Below are positions 8,001 to 15,273 of a stretch of 44,530 nucleotides of DNA, piece after piece. Under the pieces are notes generated by a model that saw only the letters and a program-made list of their open reading frames with translations, was not told where the DNA came from and made no database searches. How positions within the stretch are numbered: position 1 is the stretch's first letter; each line of letters begins with the position of its first letter. The stretch comes from a virus. The position numbers were made by a program, and so were the translations under genes. The stretch covers positions 1 through 44,530 of the IMG/VR virus record IMGVR_UViG_3300042888_000872; one strand, 5' to 3'.

Positions 8001-10526
8001 GTCAATTTAGAAGAATGGCAAAACTCAGCTGGAACGATACTTGCAAGCATTTCAAATATTGGAAACCTAACTGTAGGTGCTAACCTTACTTTTACAAATC
8101 CTGGTGTTGGAAATGAAACAAAAGTTAACTTCACTAAAACTAGCGACCAAGCATGGCTGGCTGTTACGGAAAGAGTTTCTGACTCTACCACATATGAATT
8201 TGGTATGGCAGACAATCCTGATGGTGGAGATTACTTCCAATGGAGATTTAATGACTGGCAAAATCCTGGAACAGGATGGATGCCACTTCAAATTACTGCA
8301 AACACAAACAGGTTTATTGGAAGAACTACCTCAATGTTTGGAAATATGCAACTTCCATACAACTCCGGATTCTTTACCTACAACAACACTTCGGTCACAA
8401 CTGACAATGAAGTAAATAAATATACTCCAACAAACTCAACATCACAGCAGGTTCCTAAAGATGCTGGAACGGGAACTGGAACATTTACCGTAAATGCTAC
8501 TGCTTTTACTGGTACTGGAGCTACTCCTTATTGGGTTACGATTGATGGTACTGGAACATTTAAATGGGGTACTGGAAGCAACTTCTTATCTACTCCAGTG
8601 GCTACTGGTGTGGTGATTACAGGTGCTGCACAAACTTTGTCTAATGGTCTTACAGTAACTCTTTCAACTACCGGTCATGTGCTAAACGATAGATGGTCGT
8701 TTTCTGCGTATCCTGCTCAACAATTTTCAGTTGGCTCTACGCCACTTAGCTCTGTAATCTCAACCGTAGCTACAAGAGCAAACTTTGTTGGACAAGTTAT
8801 TCGTGGTGCTGCAGCTCAGACGGCTAACTTGCAGGAATGGCAAAACTCGGCTGGCTCAATCTTATCTCGAATAAACTCTGCTGGAGATTTGTTTACCGAC
8901 AGAGTAAATCTTGGTGGAGCTGTTTTTGGTGGTGGAATATACTATGGAAAACTAAACATTCTGCAAGAAGCAGGTGGACACAATATCGGTTTGCTGGGTA
9001 GAGATAACTCAAGTGTAGATATGATGCGTATGCGTCAAGGTGCAAATTCCGTAGCCGATTTTATCACTATGCAGAACAGTAGTGGTACCACACTTAGTGG
9101 TATAAATGCTGTAGGTCAAACTTATACAGGTTCAATAACACCTATAATTACAGCTGTTGGTGCAGGTATAAATGGTGTTTCAGGTAATGGAACAACAGTA
9201 ACCTTTTCAACAACTAACGCACATAACCTAGCAAATGGTGATCGTGTAACTATTGCAGGTTTGACTCCTGCAGGATATAACGGAACATACGTCATTTCAG
9301 GTGTATCAACCTTTAGCTTTAACATTACTAACACTACTACAGGCACTGCTTCAGGTTCAGGAACAGTAAGCGTTGACTCACAAGCAAGCATTACTGCTAG
9401 AAGTGCAGGCACAAAAGGATTGGTTATTCGTGGCGTTGCTTCCCACGCTGTTAACTTACTTGAGGTTCAAGATAACTCTGCAAACGTTTTGGCGGCAATC
9501 AACGGTGCTGGACTAATCTCTTCTGTCAGACAGATCAGCGTGTCTCAAAGCAACGCTGGCGAAACAATGATGTTTGTTCGTGGAGCAGCTTCACAAACTG
9601 GTGATTCTTTTGCTGTTAGAGATTCAAGTGCAAATACTATTGCTGGGTTTAGTGCTACAGGCAGAATTTACTCTGGTGTTTCTGGTAGCGGTCAAACATT
9701 TTTAGGTGGCTTAACTTTAGGTGGCGGATCTGTTGCTTCACAGATGGGTATTGTGGCTGGTGCTGCTACTACTGTCGGTGCTGTGATTCGTGGCTCTGCA
9801 TCTCAGACTGCTAACTTGCAGGAATGGCAAAACAGTAGTGGAACAGTATTATCTCGCATTGATTTAAATGGTTCTATCTCTGTACCGTTTTTAGGTTCGC
9901 AAGTTGCAGGGGCTAGTTATTTACAAACAAATGCTGACACACAATCTTTGAGCATCTTTGCTGGTGCAGCTGCATCTAAAGGTCTTGTTGTTAGAGGCTT
10001 TGCATCTCAATCGGCTAACTTACAGGAATGGCAAAACTCGGCAGGAACAATATTAGCAAGGATTGGTTCTGGTGGTGCATTTGCTGTTAACCAAATGTAC
10101 AATTCAACGAATCAAAGCCCTGCAATTCTGCTTGCTGCTACTAATATAAGAATTGACACTCGGGCAGCAGGGTCCATCGGCCTTATTATTAAGGGAACAA
10201 CATCTCAGACGGCTAATCTACAGGAATGGCAGAATGATGCTGGAACTATAACTGCTCGCGTTACTTCTTCAGGAGAAATTCAATCTGTTACTAATGCTGT
10301 TCGTGGTGCTCAACTCTTTACGTTCCAGTATTGGAATCAGTTACAGGAACGTAACTCTGGTGGCGAATTGACCATGAGTAAGCAAACTGCTACTTCAACT
10401 AACCCTGGAGCGGATTCAGGCAGAATCTATTTTAGAGATGGCACTGTTCCTGGTACACTAAAACTTGTCGTCAGGGCAGGTGCATCCGGTGCGGAAACCA
10501 CTATACTAGATAACATACCTCAATAA
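5088..10526 (+). CDS. Giant collagen-like fibre protein
   Basis: This 1812-residue protein is the largest in the window. After an N-terminal anchor of about 35 residues comes a collagen-like run of Gly-X-Y triplets (about residues 36-128), a globular insert, and a second short collagen stretch (about 244-268). The rest is a beta-rich shaft built from about a dozen copies of a module whose core is [18 protein letters not shown]. Two related inserts (DNA about 6985-7190 and 9165-9390) share a GNGT...NG...F(T/N)I pattern and look Ig-like. Proteins like this form trimeric fibres that bind host surfaces. The gene lies between capsid and connector genes, not after the tape measure, so a capsid-attached fibre is possible. 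Confidence 0.75.
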   Translation: MADDIIIEVLNEPNDVIEVSHVDGTATEVFYALGETGPQGPTGPTGPTGPTGATGATGAKGDTGDQGIQGIQGIQGVKGDTGDTGPQGIQGVKGDTGATGATGATGPQGIQGIQGVKGDTGANGADGGSSAFFPYSVKTTIQSGDPLSGHGIWNTVGQIDATILSASHFDKDGDDVNLFLHLIKDGDFLIIQSTNNSSQYQKWEVTGDPVEFTGYDQIPASYVEGGHIFSNNDSVLFIIISVGVVGPTGPTGATGPQGATGPTGPTGPSGVVAVTAPITNSGTSTSANIGIDLTNIAQRNANNNFSGAQVVVPSGVAQVPMTLRSLASQTANMLEIQDELANTYASITRFGTTRLGGSVMTGGRLMVQAGGALVGLQVRDGGTGANIQEWQSAAGSNHLWVTSAGFIRQFGDAGGQVSIVSNLATNRNLVLRGAASQSANLQEWQSSAGTVLTNVSPNGSLTAPSLTVSSGGTYTTGSIYADSNWGMLFRARTASPLNAQYRWANSADTELMRLDNSGRLIVSTAGGTAQGTAQIEATTVNATTIGMILRGAASQTANLQEWQNSSAIPLTVIRPIGDIVIGATQTGKNGSINSSGVSTYGTSSLLVRGTASNQNMIELWANGKDAIISGAVGNGTSVVYTTSVNHTFTTSDYVTVGGITQTGGTGSLNGQGTVTAVTGNTFTIANTATATYTSGGYARNAGTPATILQAYRNDGFGLLTIGPSGGIASADVISTTAVGYQNAGFSAQPNAGIVGNAAIKAFGTQSQTGAILDVRNFVSKSGGADQLFGIVPDFSASGSAQGYKAWVYLGNSTAPTSNPVGGGYIFVDSGSLRYRGTSGASTTIVNADGTNPLSSTNNTFSGVNTFNNSLGVGSGFAGSTGIEIGNTTGTATTPFIDFHSGATAIDFDSRIVASGGNGTVGQGTLTYTAASSIFTGAITAQSSLTAQANATIFGANSGSVPLTIRGRSGQTVNLEEWQNSAGTILASISNIGNLTVGANLTFTNPGVGNETKVNFTKTSDQAWLAVTERVSDSTTYEFGMADNPDGGDYFQWRFNDWQNPGTGWMPLQITANTNRFIGRTTSMFGNMQLPYNSGFFTYNNTSVTTDNEVNKYTPTNSTSQQVPKDAGTGTGTFTVNATAFTGTGATPYWVTIDGTGTFKWGTGSNFLSTPVATGVVITGAAQTLSNGLTVTLSTTGHVLNDRWSFSAYPAQQFSVGSTPLSSVISTVATRANFVGQVIRGAAAQTANLQEWQNSAGSILSRINSAGDLFTDRVNLGGAVFGGGIYYGKLNILQEAGGHNIGLLGRDNSSVDMMRMRQGANSVADFITMQNSSGTTLSGINAVGQTYTGSITPIITAVGAGINGVSGNGTTVTFSTTNAHNLANGDRVTIAGLTPAGYNGTYVISGVSTFSFNITNTTTGTASGSGTVSVDSQASITARSAGTKGLVIRGVASHAVNLLEVQDNSANVLAAINGAGLISSVRQISVSQSNAGETMMFVRGAASQTGDSFAVRDSSANTIAGFSATGRIYSGVSGSGQTFLGGLTLGGGSVASQMGIVAGAATTVGAVIRGSASQTANLQEWQNSSGTVLSRIDLNGSISVPFLGSQVAGASYLQTNADTQSLSIFAGAAASKGLVVRGFASQSANLQEWQNSAGTILARIGSGGAFAVNQMYNSTNQSPAILLAATNIRIDTRAAGSIGLIIKGTTSQTANLQEWQNDAGTITARVTSSGEIQSVTNAVRGAQLFTFQYWNQLQERNSGGELTMSKQTATSTNPGADSGRIYFRDGTVPGTLKLVVRAGASGAETTILDNIPQ
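6040..10290 (+). repeat. Repeated fibre module (about a dozen degenerate copies)
   Basis: Within the fibre gene a unit coding for a pattern like (L/V)(V/I)RG-x-ASQ(T/S)ANLQEWQ-(N/S)-x-AG recurs about 10-13 times, including near 6060, 6235, 6385, 6740, 7980, 8810, 9425, 9570, 9785, 9985 and 10190. Cores such as GGCTAACTTGCAGGAATGG are nearly identical at the DNA level in several copies. Spacing is irregular. These are protein shaft repeats, not a CRISPR array, and they could support recombination that changes fibre length. Confidence 0.8.
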
Positions 10527-10550
10527 AAAAATAAACAGGAAGAATAAAAA

Positions 10551-10763
10551 ATGTCACAATTTAACGTATCAAATGAAAACAAGGCAGCAATCCTAAGCCA
10601 GCGTCTAGTCGAGCTGAACGCTGAAGGATACAGCAACGAGCTTGCAATCGTGCAGGCTGGTGTTGTAAACAATGCAGAGCAGATCGCACAGTTCGAAGCG
10701 AACATCGAAGTGATCAAGGCTGCTATTGCTGCTATTGAAGAAGAGCTAGACAAACTAGCTTAG
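10551..10763 (+). CDS. Small helical protein of unknown function
   Basis: This 70-residue protein is almost entirely helical: an Asn-rich start (MSQFNVSNENKAAILSQRL) and a coiled-coil-like C-terminal half (QIAQFEANIEVIKAAIAAI, then EEELDKL). It has an AGGAAG SD and lies between the fibre and the head-tail adaptor. The family is not recognised. The position suggests a minor structural protein or a chaperone for the fibre, but nothing in the sequence proves that. Confidence 0.6.
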   Translation: MSQFNVSNENKAAILSQRLVELNAEGYSNELAIVQAGVVNNAEQIAQFEANIEVIKAAIAAIEEELDKLA

Positions 10764-10775
10764 TTTCAAAACGAT

Positions 10776-10792
10776 AGGGTAGAATAGTCTTA
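10776..10792 (+). promoter_or_regulatory. Phage late promoter -10 box (GGTAGAAT), leaderless layout
   Basis: TAGAAT (10780-10785) is followed by six bases and the ATG at 10792, which has no SD at a usable distance. Transcription would start at the ATG, giving a leaderless mRNA for the head-tail adaptor. The core matches the other late boxes. Confidence 0.5.
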
Positions 10793-11220
10793 TGTCAGAT
10801 ATAATCCCACCAGACTATTCCACCGCTATCGGTCAAGTCAGACTTTTAATCCCAGATACCGAAGTTCTTGAAGATCTTACCGATCCGCTAAAGCCTCTTG
10901 AGTATGTGTTCAACGACGCTCAGATTCAGGCCTTCCTGGCCCTTTACGGAAGTAACGTAAAGAGGGCCGCAGCCGCAGCTAAACTCGTCCTAGCGACCTC
11001 TGAAGCCCTTATAAGCAAGGTTATCAAGACTGACGACCTCAGCACTGATGGAGCTAAGCTTGGAGCCGAACTTCGTGCACAGGCAGAGGTTCTAAAGGCT
11101 GAGGCTGATGAAGAAGACAGTTCAGATGCTTTCACTATTGTCGAGTACGACAGGGATAGCAACTATCCGTACAGCGGAACTAACTACACCAGAAGCTACC
11201 GCCTCAACGATTGGGATTAA
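10792..11220 (+). CDS. Head-to-tail adaptor
   Basis: This 142-residue protein opens with IGQVRLLIPDTEVLED and has an Ala-rich helical centre (VKRAAAAAKLVLATSEALIS). This is the pattern of actinophage head-tail adaptors (gp6/gp15-like) that dock under the portal. Gene order supports it: adaptor, stopper, gp10-like protein and tail terminator follow each other. The start is probably leaderless, as a -10 box lies six bases upstream. The stop is three bases before the ATG of the next gene. Confidence 0.7.
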   Translation: MSDIIPPDYSTAIGQVRLLIPDTEVLEDLTDPLKPLEYVFNDAQIQAFLALYGSNVKRAAAAAKLVLATSEALISKVIKTDDLSTDGAKLGAELRAQAEVLKAEADEEDSSDAFTIVEYDRDSNYPYSGTNYTRSYRLNDWD

Positions 11221-11222
11221 TT

Positions 11223-11687
11223 ATGGCTCTGAATACTAGAGGCATATTAGATTCTAGGTGGCTTGGCCATCATCGTGCAGTTGCTGCAGGTTTTCAGATC
11301 TGTAACATAACTATCTACAATGAGAACTTGGGTGGCAGAACCTATAACGCCACAACTAACGCTTGGACTAACGCAGATACTGCTATTTGGGCTGGCAAGG
11401 CTAGGATTCAAGGCACAACTAGAGCTTCTGACCGAATGGTAAAAGTCAACCCTACTAGCGTTCGTGAAGTAGAATTCCAGATCTCTTTCAACAAAAACAC
11501 GCTTGCAGGCGCTACTGCCCCGATGGCAGATCTTCGCCCAGGCAACTACATTATTGTAAACAACAGCCCTTACGACAGCACTCTTGAAAAGTATTCTTAT
11601 GTTGTCAAGTCTGTTATCAACAACTCTAACCCTTGGCAGAGAACCATCTTAGCTGAGGTTGATATGGAGCTTGATCCTAGTGCCTAA
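11223..11687 (+). CDS. Head-to-tail stopper (DUF6093-like)
   Basis: This is a 154-residue beta-rich protein. Features such as AIWAGKARIQGTTRAS and DLRPGNYIIVNNSPYDSTL fit the stopper family that plugs the connector and keeps DNA inside the head until infection. ATG 11223, two bases after the preceding stop, is chosen over an in-frame start at 11211, which would overlap the adaptor gene. The next gene begins inside its 3' end. The assignment comes from family pattern and order. Confidence 0.65.
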   Translation: MALNTRGILDSRWLGHHRAVAAGFQICNITIYNENLGGRTYNATTNAWTNADTAIWAGKARIQGTTRASDRMVKVNPTSVREVEFQISFNKNTLAGATAPMADLRPGNYIIVNNSPYDSTLEKYSYVVKSVINNSNPWQRTILAEVDMELDPSA

Positions 11688-12192
11688 TATTGATGAGTTT
11701 AGAGTTTACACAAAGAGATATGTTGATAAAGTTTTAGATGCAAGCAAAGACGCTCTAAAGCAAGGCTCGGATGGCGGTGCGGAATACATGCGCGCATACA
11801 TTGAAAAAGATAGCCCTACGGGAACTCCTTGGCATATAAAAAGAAATAACAACAGAGGTACTGACCCTGGTGCCCGTAAAGAAACTGGGGCTATGTTTGA
11901 TGCAGTTACTTCGACCGGAGTTATTGGTAACAAAAAGCTATCTACAAAGTTTGGTTGGGTAAATGCCAAGAAAAATTACTTTGCAATGCAAGATAGCGGT
12001 GGTTACTGGAAAACAGCTTATGGCAAGCCTAGCGGTATTGGTATGGGTTTATTGAACAGAGCTGGCGACGGTGGCGGTCGAGGCACTATTAGAGTGCTAG
12101 GCGCTTACTACCAAAGCCAAACAGATTTTATTGCAGCAATGAAAAAAGCTGGTTTTAGAGAAACTGACAACCAGGGTGGAGAACTATTTTGA
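11680..12192 (+). CDS. HK97 gp10-like tail completion protein
   Basis: This 170-residue basic protein starts at GTG 11680 (MPNIDEFRVYTKRYVDKVL), which has GGAG (11666-11669) ten bases upstream and overlaps the stopper gene by 8 bases. Its content (DGGAEYMRAYIEKDSPTGT, then GALLNRAGDGGG-type loops and a C-terminal helix) resembles the gp10 family of head-tail joining proteins. It lies just before the tail terminator, where gp10 proteins are usual. Identification is by pattern and order. Confidence 0.6.
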   Translation: MPNIDEFRVYTKRYVDKVLDASKDALKQGSDGGAEYMRAYIEKDSPTGTPWHIKRNNNRGTDPGARKETGAMFDAVTSTGVIGNKKLSTKFGWVNAKKNYFAMQDSGGYWKTAYGKPSGIGMGLLNRAGDGGGRGTIRVLGAYYQSQTDFIAAMKKAGFRETDNQGGELF

Positions 12193-12620
12193 GTTTAGAT
12201 ATTTTAGCTGTACATGACCAGATCACTGCAAAGCTCAACGAGCTAAGCCAAGATGTCTACGAGATTTCTGTGCCCGAAGACACAAAGATCAAGATGGGGC
12301 CTAACGGCTTGTTCTTGCCTTACATTGTTGCAGTGTATAGCGACATGCAAGAATCAGCAACTGGCAGAGGGATCTTATCTACAAGAAACAACACAGGCAC
12401 AAGCTTTTGTGTTGTAGAGTGCGTTGCACCAACACAGCGAGCTGCTAGACAGGTTGCCGGACTTGTGCGCGATAAATTGACGGGATTTATCCCGACAGAT
12501 GCCGGTGAACTCAGACTTATTGGGGGTAGTAATTACACAAACATGGACTCCAAAGGTGTGCCAAAGAAGTATATCTCAGAAGTGTCCTTCGTCTTCACAG
12601 TCAATACTGTGGTATCATAA
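12189..12620 (+). CDS. Tail terminator protein
   Basis: This 143-residue protein is in the right size range and order (after gp10-like, before major tail protein) for the tail terminator that caps the growing tail tube and joins it to the head. Visible features: an N-terminal helix (VHDQITAKLNELSQDVY), a central strand region, QRAARQVAGLVRDKLTGFIP, and a final strand (ISEVSFVFTV), as in the gpU/gp10 terminator fold. It starts with TTG 12189 behind a GGAG SD and overlaps the previous stop by 4 bases (TTGA). Confidence 0.6.
   Translation: MSLDILAVHDQITAKLNELSQDVYEISVPEDTKIKMGPNGLFLPYIVAVYSDMQESATGRGILSTRNNTGTSFCVVECVAPTQRAARQVAGLVRDKLTGFIPTDAGELRLIGGSNYTNMDSKGVPKKYISEVSFVFTVNTVVS
12609..12618 (+). 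promoter_or_regulatory. Phage late promoter -10 box (TGTGGTATCAT)
   Basis: TATCAT (12613-12618), preceded by TGTGG, overlaps the tail terminator stop codon. It precedes the TTG start at 12642, which has an AAAGGA SD (12631-12636). It matches the boxes at 2015 and 4718 including the ACTGTG/TTTGTG upstream bases, and would boost the major tail protein transcript. Confidence 0.45.
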
Positions 12621-12641
12621 TATTGGTTTGAAAGGACTATT

Positions 12642-12827
12642 TTGGCTACATTAATTAGAAACATTAAAACAGACGTTATCGATTTAGTGCCAGATCACTA
12701 CCTCGACCACCCAATCTTGGGTGCAGATATCGTTGCCTTAGAGCAAGAAGCTGCCCCCGTATCCACAAAAAAGCAGGCAAAGGTTGTAGAACCTGAGCCT
12801 GACGAAACTACTAACGAACAGGAATAG
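12642..12827 (+). CDS. Small protein preceding the major tail protein
   Basis: This 61-residue acidic protein begins MATLIRNIKTDVIDLVPDHY and has a disordered C-terminal tail rich in Pro, Glu and Lys. Short proteins with the IDLVPDHYLDHPILG motif often precede the major tail protein in actinophages; their role is not known. It starts with TTG 12642 behind a good SD and ends three bases before the next ATG, so the two are co-expressed. Confidence 0.65.
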   Translation: MATLIRNIKTDVIDLVPDHYLDHPILGADIVALEQEAAPVSTKKQAKVVEPEPDETTNEQE

Positions 12828-12830
12828 AAG

Positions 12831-14147
12831 ATGCCAACAAAGCTTCTCCGCCCAAACGTAGGTATCTACATCGCGACAGCCGATGCTTTTGCCAACGCAG
12901 ACATTACCGCATCGGGTTGGCAACCAACCCTTGCACAAGTTTCAGACATCGCTAAGGTATTCAACATCTCACCTGCAGTTACCGATGCTTACACACTAAA
13001 CCTTACAGATTCAGACAGCGATAACTCACTTTCTATCGTTGACAACGCACAGGTTTCAGTACCAACAACTTACAACTACGAAGTTTCACTAGATGGTTTC
13101 CGCGATTCAGCTTCAGCTGCAGATTCTTACTTCAACAAGTTCAAGGCTTTGCTTGCAGACGCAGCAGTTGGAACCAAGTACTACATTATCAAGAGAACAG
13201 CTAAGGCTCACAATGCAGCTTTCGCCCTTGGCGACAACATCAGCGTTTTCGGTGTAACCACTGACTATGCAGATGATCTAGTTGCTGATGGTGAAATGAT
13301 CCGCGTTGGTGGACGCTTCATTCAGACTGGTGAAGTTGCAGTAAACACTACTGTTGCTGCAGGTACTTTAGGAACAGGCCCTTGGGGAACTGTTACCGAC
13401 ACCACTGCAAGACCTACTGGAACTAAGATTCAGTCAAACGGAAACGTTGCTGTATGGTGGGTTCCGGCTGCAGCTGTAACTAACGAAGCTACTTTCATCA
13501 CAGCTCCTACTGCCGCAATCATCAACGGTGCGACTGTGGTAAACCTAACCGAAGCTATCGCTTGGGATGGTTACACTCTTGGTGCAACCGAGTCAAACAA
13601 GATCGACGACAAGGGAATTATTGACAGAACAAACTCTAAGGTTCGTGGTTTTGCACAGTTCTCTGGTGCTCTAACCTTCTTCCGCCCTAGGTTCCCTACA
13701 GTTAGCTTGGCTGCAACTGGTACATCTGCAACAAGCGTAGTTACTTTGACTACACCAGCTGATTCAGCTAAGGTTGAAGTTGGAATGAAGCTTACAGCAA
13801 CTGGTATTGGTACTGGTGCAGTAATTACTGCAATCAACACCTCAACCGGCGCACTAACTGTTAGCGTACCTAACTCAGCTGCAGTCGCAGGCCCAGTAGT
13901 GTTCACAAGCTCATACTCACTAGCATTCGACACATTCAAGGCAGCAACTAACGCACGTCCTAACGGATGGTTGGTTACTCGTGTTGGAAAGAATGCAGCA
14001 TCTGCGCTAATCGCAACTGATGTTGTTTCTGTGTTCAAGTTCACTGCAGACGCAGTTATGGACGACACCGAAGGTGAAGACTCAATGAAGTTCATGGTTA
14101 ACTACATGCCAGCCGGTCTTATCGGAGTAAACCTAACAGTCGCATAA
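12831..14147 (+). CDS. Major tail protein
   Basis: This 438-residue protein should form the tail tube. The N-terminal two-thirds (MPTKLLRPNVGIYIATADAF and VPTTYNYEVSLDGFRDS) match the actinophage tube-protein pattern. The C-terminal part holds an inserted Ig-like domain at about residues 288-363 (ATSVVTLTTPADSAKVEVGM), a common decoration on tube proteins that projects from the tail. The gene lies just before the tail assembly chaperones and is followed by an unusually stable hairpin. Confidence 0.8.
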   Translation: MPTKLLRPNVGIYIATADAFANADITASGWQPTLAQVSDIAKVFNISPAVTDAYTLNLTDSDSDNSLSIVDNAQVSVPTTYNYEVSLDGFRDSASAADSYFNKFKALLADAAVGTKYYIIKRTAKAHNAAFALGDNISVFGVTTDYADDLVADGEMIRVGGRFIQTGEVAVNTTVAAGTLGTGPWGTVTDTTARPTGTKIQSNGNVAVWWVPAAAVTNEATFITAPTAAIINGATVVNLTEAIAWDGYTLGATESNKIDDKGIIDRTNSKVRGFAQFSGALTFFRPRFPTVSLAATGTSATSVVTLTTPADSAKVEVGMKLTATGIGTGAVITAINTSTGALTVSVPNSAAVAGPVVFTSSYSLAFDTFKAATNARPNGWLVTRVGKNAASALIATDVVSVFKFTADAVMDDTEGEDSMKFMVNYMPAGLIGVNLTVA

Positions 14148-14153
14148 TAAACT

Positions 14154-14194
14154 GGTTGGGGAAGGGTTTTACGCCCATTTTCCCTTCCCCAACC
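14154..14194 (+). terminator. Very stable hairpin after the major tail gene (no T tract)
   Basis: GGTTGGGGAAGGG (14154-14166) pairs perfectly with CCCTTCCCCAACC (14182-14194), a 13-bp stem with a 15-base loop. No run of T follows. It may act as a partial, U-tract-free terminator of the kind reported in actinobacteria, or protect the 3' end of the abundant major tail mRNA. Either role would reduce expression of the chaperone genes relative to the tube protein. Confidence 0.6.
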
Positions 14195-14228
14195 TCACAA
14201 CACTAAAGGGCGAAATAAGGATAGAAAA

Positions 14229-14834
14229 ATGGACGAAACAAACGAACAAATGATCGAACAGACTCTCACTCTAGTTGAGAAAGCTCAAGAAAAAGGCACT
14301 TTCGATATTACGGCCTTTGCTAAAGATCGTGCATATCCACAGGACACTGTTACAGCGTACCTAGATGTTGATTCAGCATACAAACTTACAGCCTTGAACG
14401 AGAAGCTTTCTAACACTCTTGCAGGCGAAGAATATGATGCTCTTGAGGTTGAGGCTAATGAGCTTGCTAAAAAGATTATTGAGTCAAAGGTTGTGTTTCA
14501 CCTTCGTGGCGTAAACCAAGAAATTATTGAGCGGGTAACTGACCTTTGCAACAAGGCTTATCCAACAGCTAAGGCTAACTTTGGCCAGGGCGAAGAGGGC
14601 GAGGACTGGATTCGCTACTGGACTACATCGCTAGTTGCAGAGAACCTAATAAAGATTGTGAACTCTAAAGGCGAAGAAGACGAAAAGAAGTTTAGCCAGC
14701 AAGATGTTGTCGAGCTTCGCAAGTATCTGCCTAAAGAAGTTTGGGAGCTTATTGTCGAGAAGATGCAACAACTAACCCTTGCCAGCGCATACTTTAAAGG
14801 TTTGACTGACGCAGGTTTTTTACCGAAGTCCTAA
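14229..14834 (+). CDS. Tail assembly chaperone, short form (G-like)
   Basis: This 201-residue acidic helical protein lies between major tail and tape measure genes, the fixed position of tail assembly chaperones, which hold the tape measure during tail polymerisation. ATG 14229 has an AAGGA SD. Near its 3' end the frame-0 codons GGT TTT TTA form the slippery heptamer T-TTT-TTA (14816-14822), four codons before the stop. A -1 shift there extends the protein into the downstream frame. Confidence 0.85.
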   Translation: MDETNEQMIEQTLTLVEKAQEKGTFDITAFAKDRAYPQDTVTAYLDVDSAYKLTALNEKLSNTLAGEEYDALEVEANELAKKIIESKVVFHLRGVNQEIIERVTDLCNKAYPTAKANFGQGEEGEDWIRYWTTSLVAENLIKIVNSKGEEDEKKFSQQDVVELRKYLPKEVWELIVEKMQQLTLASAYFKGLTDAGFLPKS

Positions 14835-15247
14835 CTTGGCAGCATAACCGCCAATACATCACCAAGATAAAGGCGGCGATCAAAGTTGGGATTAGACCGG
14901 TTGCAATGCTTTTCCATGAACAGCCATCAGATCCTTGGGTTCCACTAGATTTTCTTTTAGTCGAAGCAATGGAGATTCTTGAGGAAGAAACCTGTGCTGA
15001 ATGTGGCAATCCTATCTGGATCTGTCGTAATGAAAACGCCAGTAATGTGGGTTTCAAGATAAAGACTGCAACTTGCTACGCAAAGTTTGAGTTTGACAAA
15101 TGGCAGGAAGCTCAGGAAAAGAAAAAAGATTCTGGCAAGAAACATGGCCAATTCCCCTACATCCATGCATACACATATGACAATAGCGATATGCCTAGCA
15201 GGATGCAGTTTTACAAAGATATGGTTGAAAAACATAAGGTAGAATAG
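14229..15247 (+). CDS. Tail assembly chaperone, frameshifted long form (G-T fusion)
   Basis: A -1 ribosomal frameshift at 14816-14822 (T TTT TTA) would join the G-like protein to a second frame that is open from the slip site to 15247. The fusion is about 339 residues. The added T part reads TEVLTWQHNRQYITKIKAAI, then a Cys cluster (CAECGNPIWIC) and a Lys/Gln-rich C-terminus. This matches lambda G/GT and most siphoviruses. The T frame has an internal ATG at 14906 but no SD, so it is probably made only by frameshift. Heptamer, phase and downstream frame all agree. Confidence 0.85.
15238..15247 (+). promoter_or_regulatory. Phage late promoter -10 box (GGTAGAAT) before the tape measure gene
   Basis: TAGAAT (15240-15245) overlaps the stop of the chaperone T frame. 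The GTG start of the tape measure gene is 28 bases downstream, with GGCGG (15265-15269) as a weak SD. The box and its flanks (AAGGTAGAATAGT) are nearly identical to those at 10778 (AGGGTAGAATAGT). Confidence 0.45.
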
Positions 15248-15273
15248 TAAGAGATAATCTATAGGCGGTATTT

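Noticed and set aside
6040-10290. Dispersed repeats considered as CRISPR or transposon ends
   Set aside because: Each copy keeps reading frame and encodes the same protein module; spacing is irregular and no cas or transposase genes exist.
13571-14095. 174-residue minus-strand ORF opposite the major tail gene
   Set aside because: Shadow of a strongly biased coding region; no start signal.
14906-15247. Independent gene starting at ATG 14906
   Set aside because: No SD, and the frame is continuous with the slippery site; it is better read as the frameshifted T domain.
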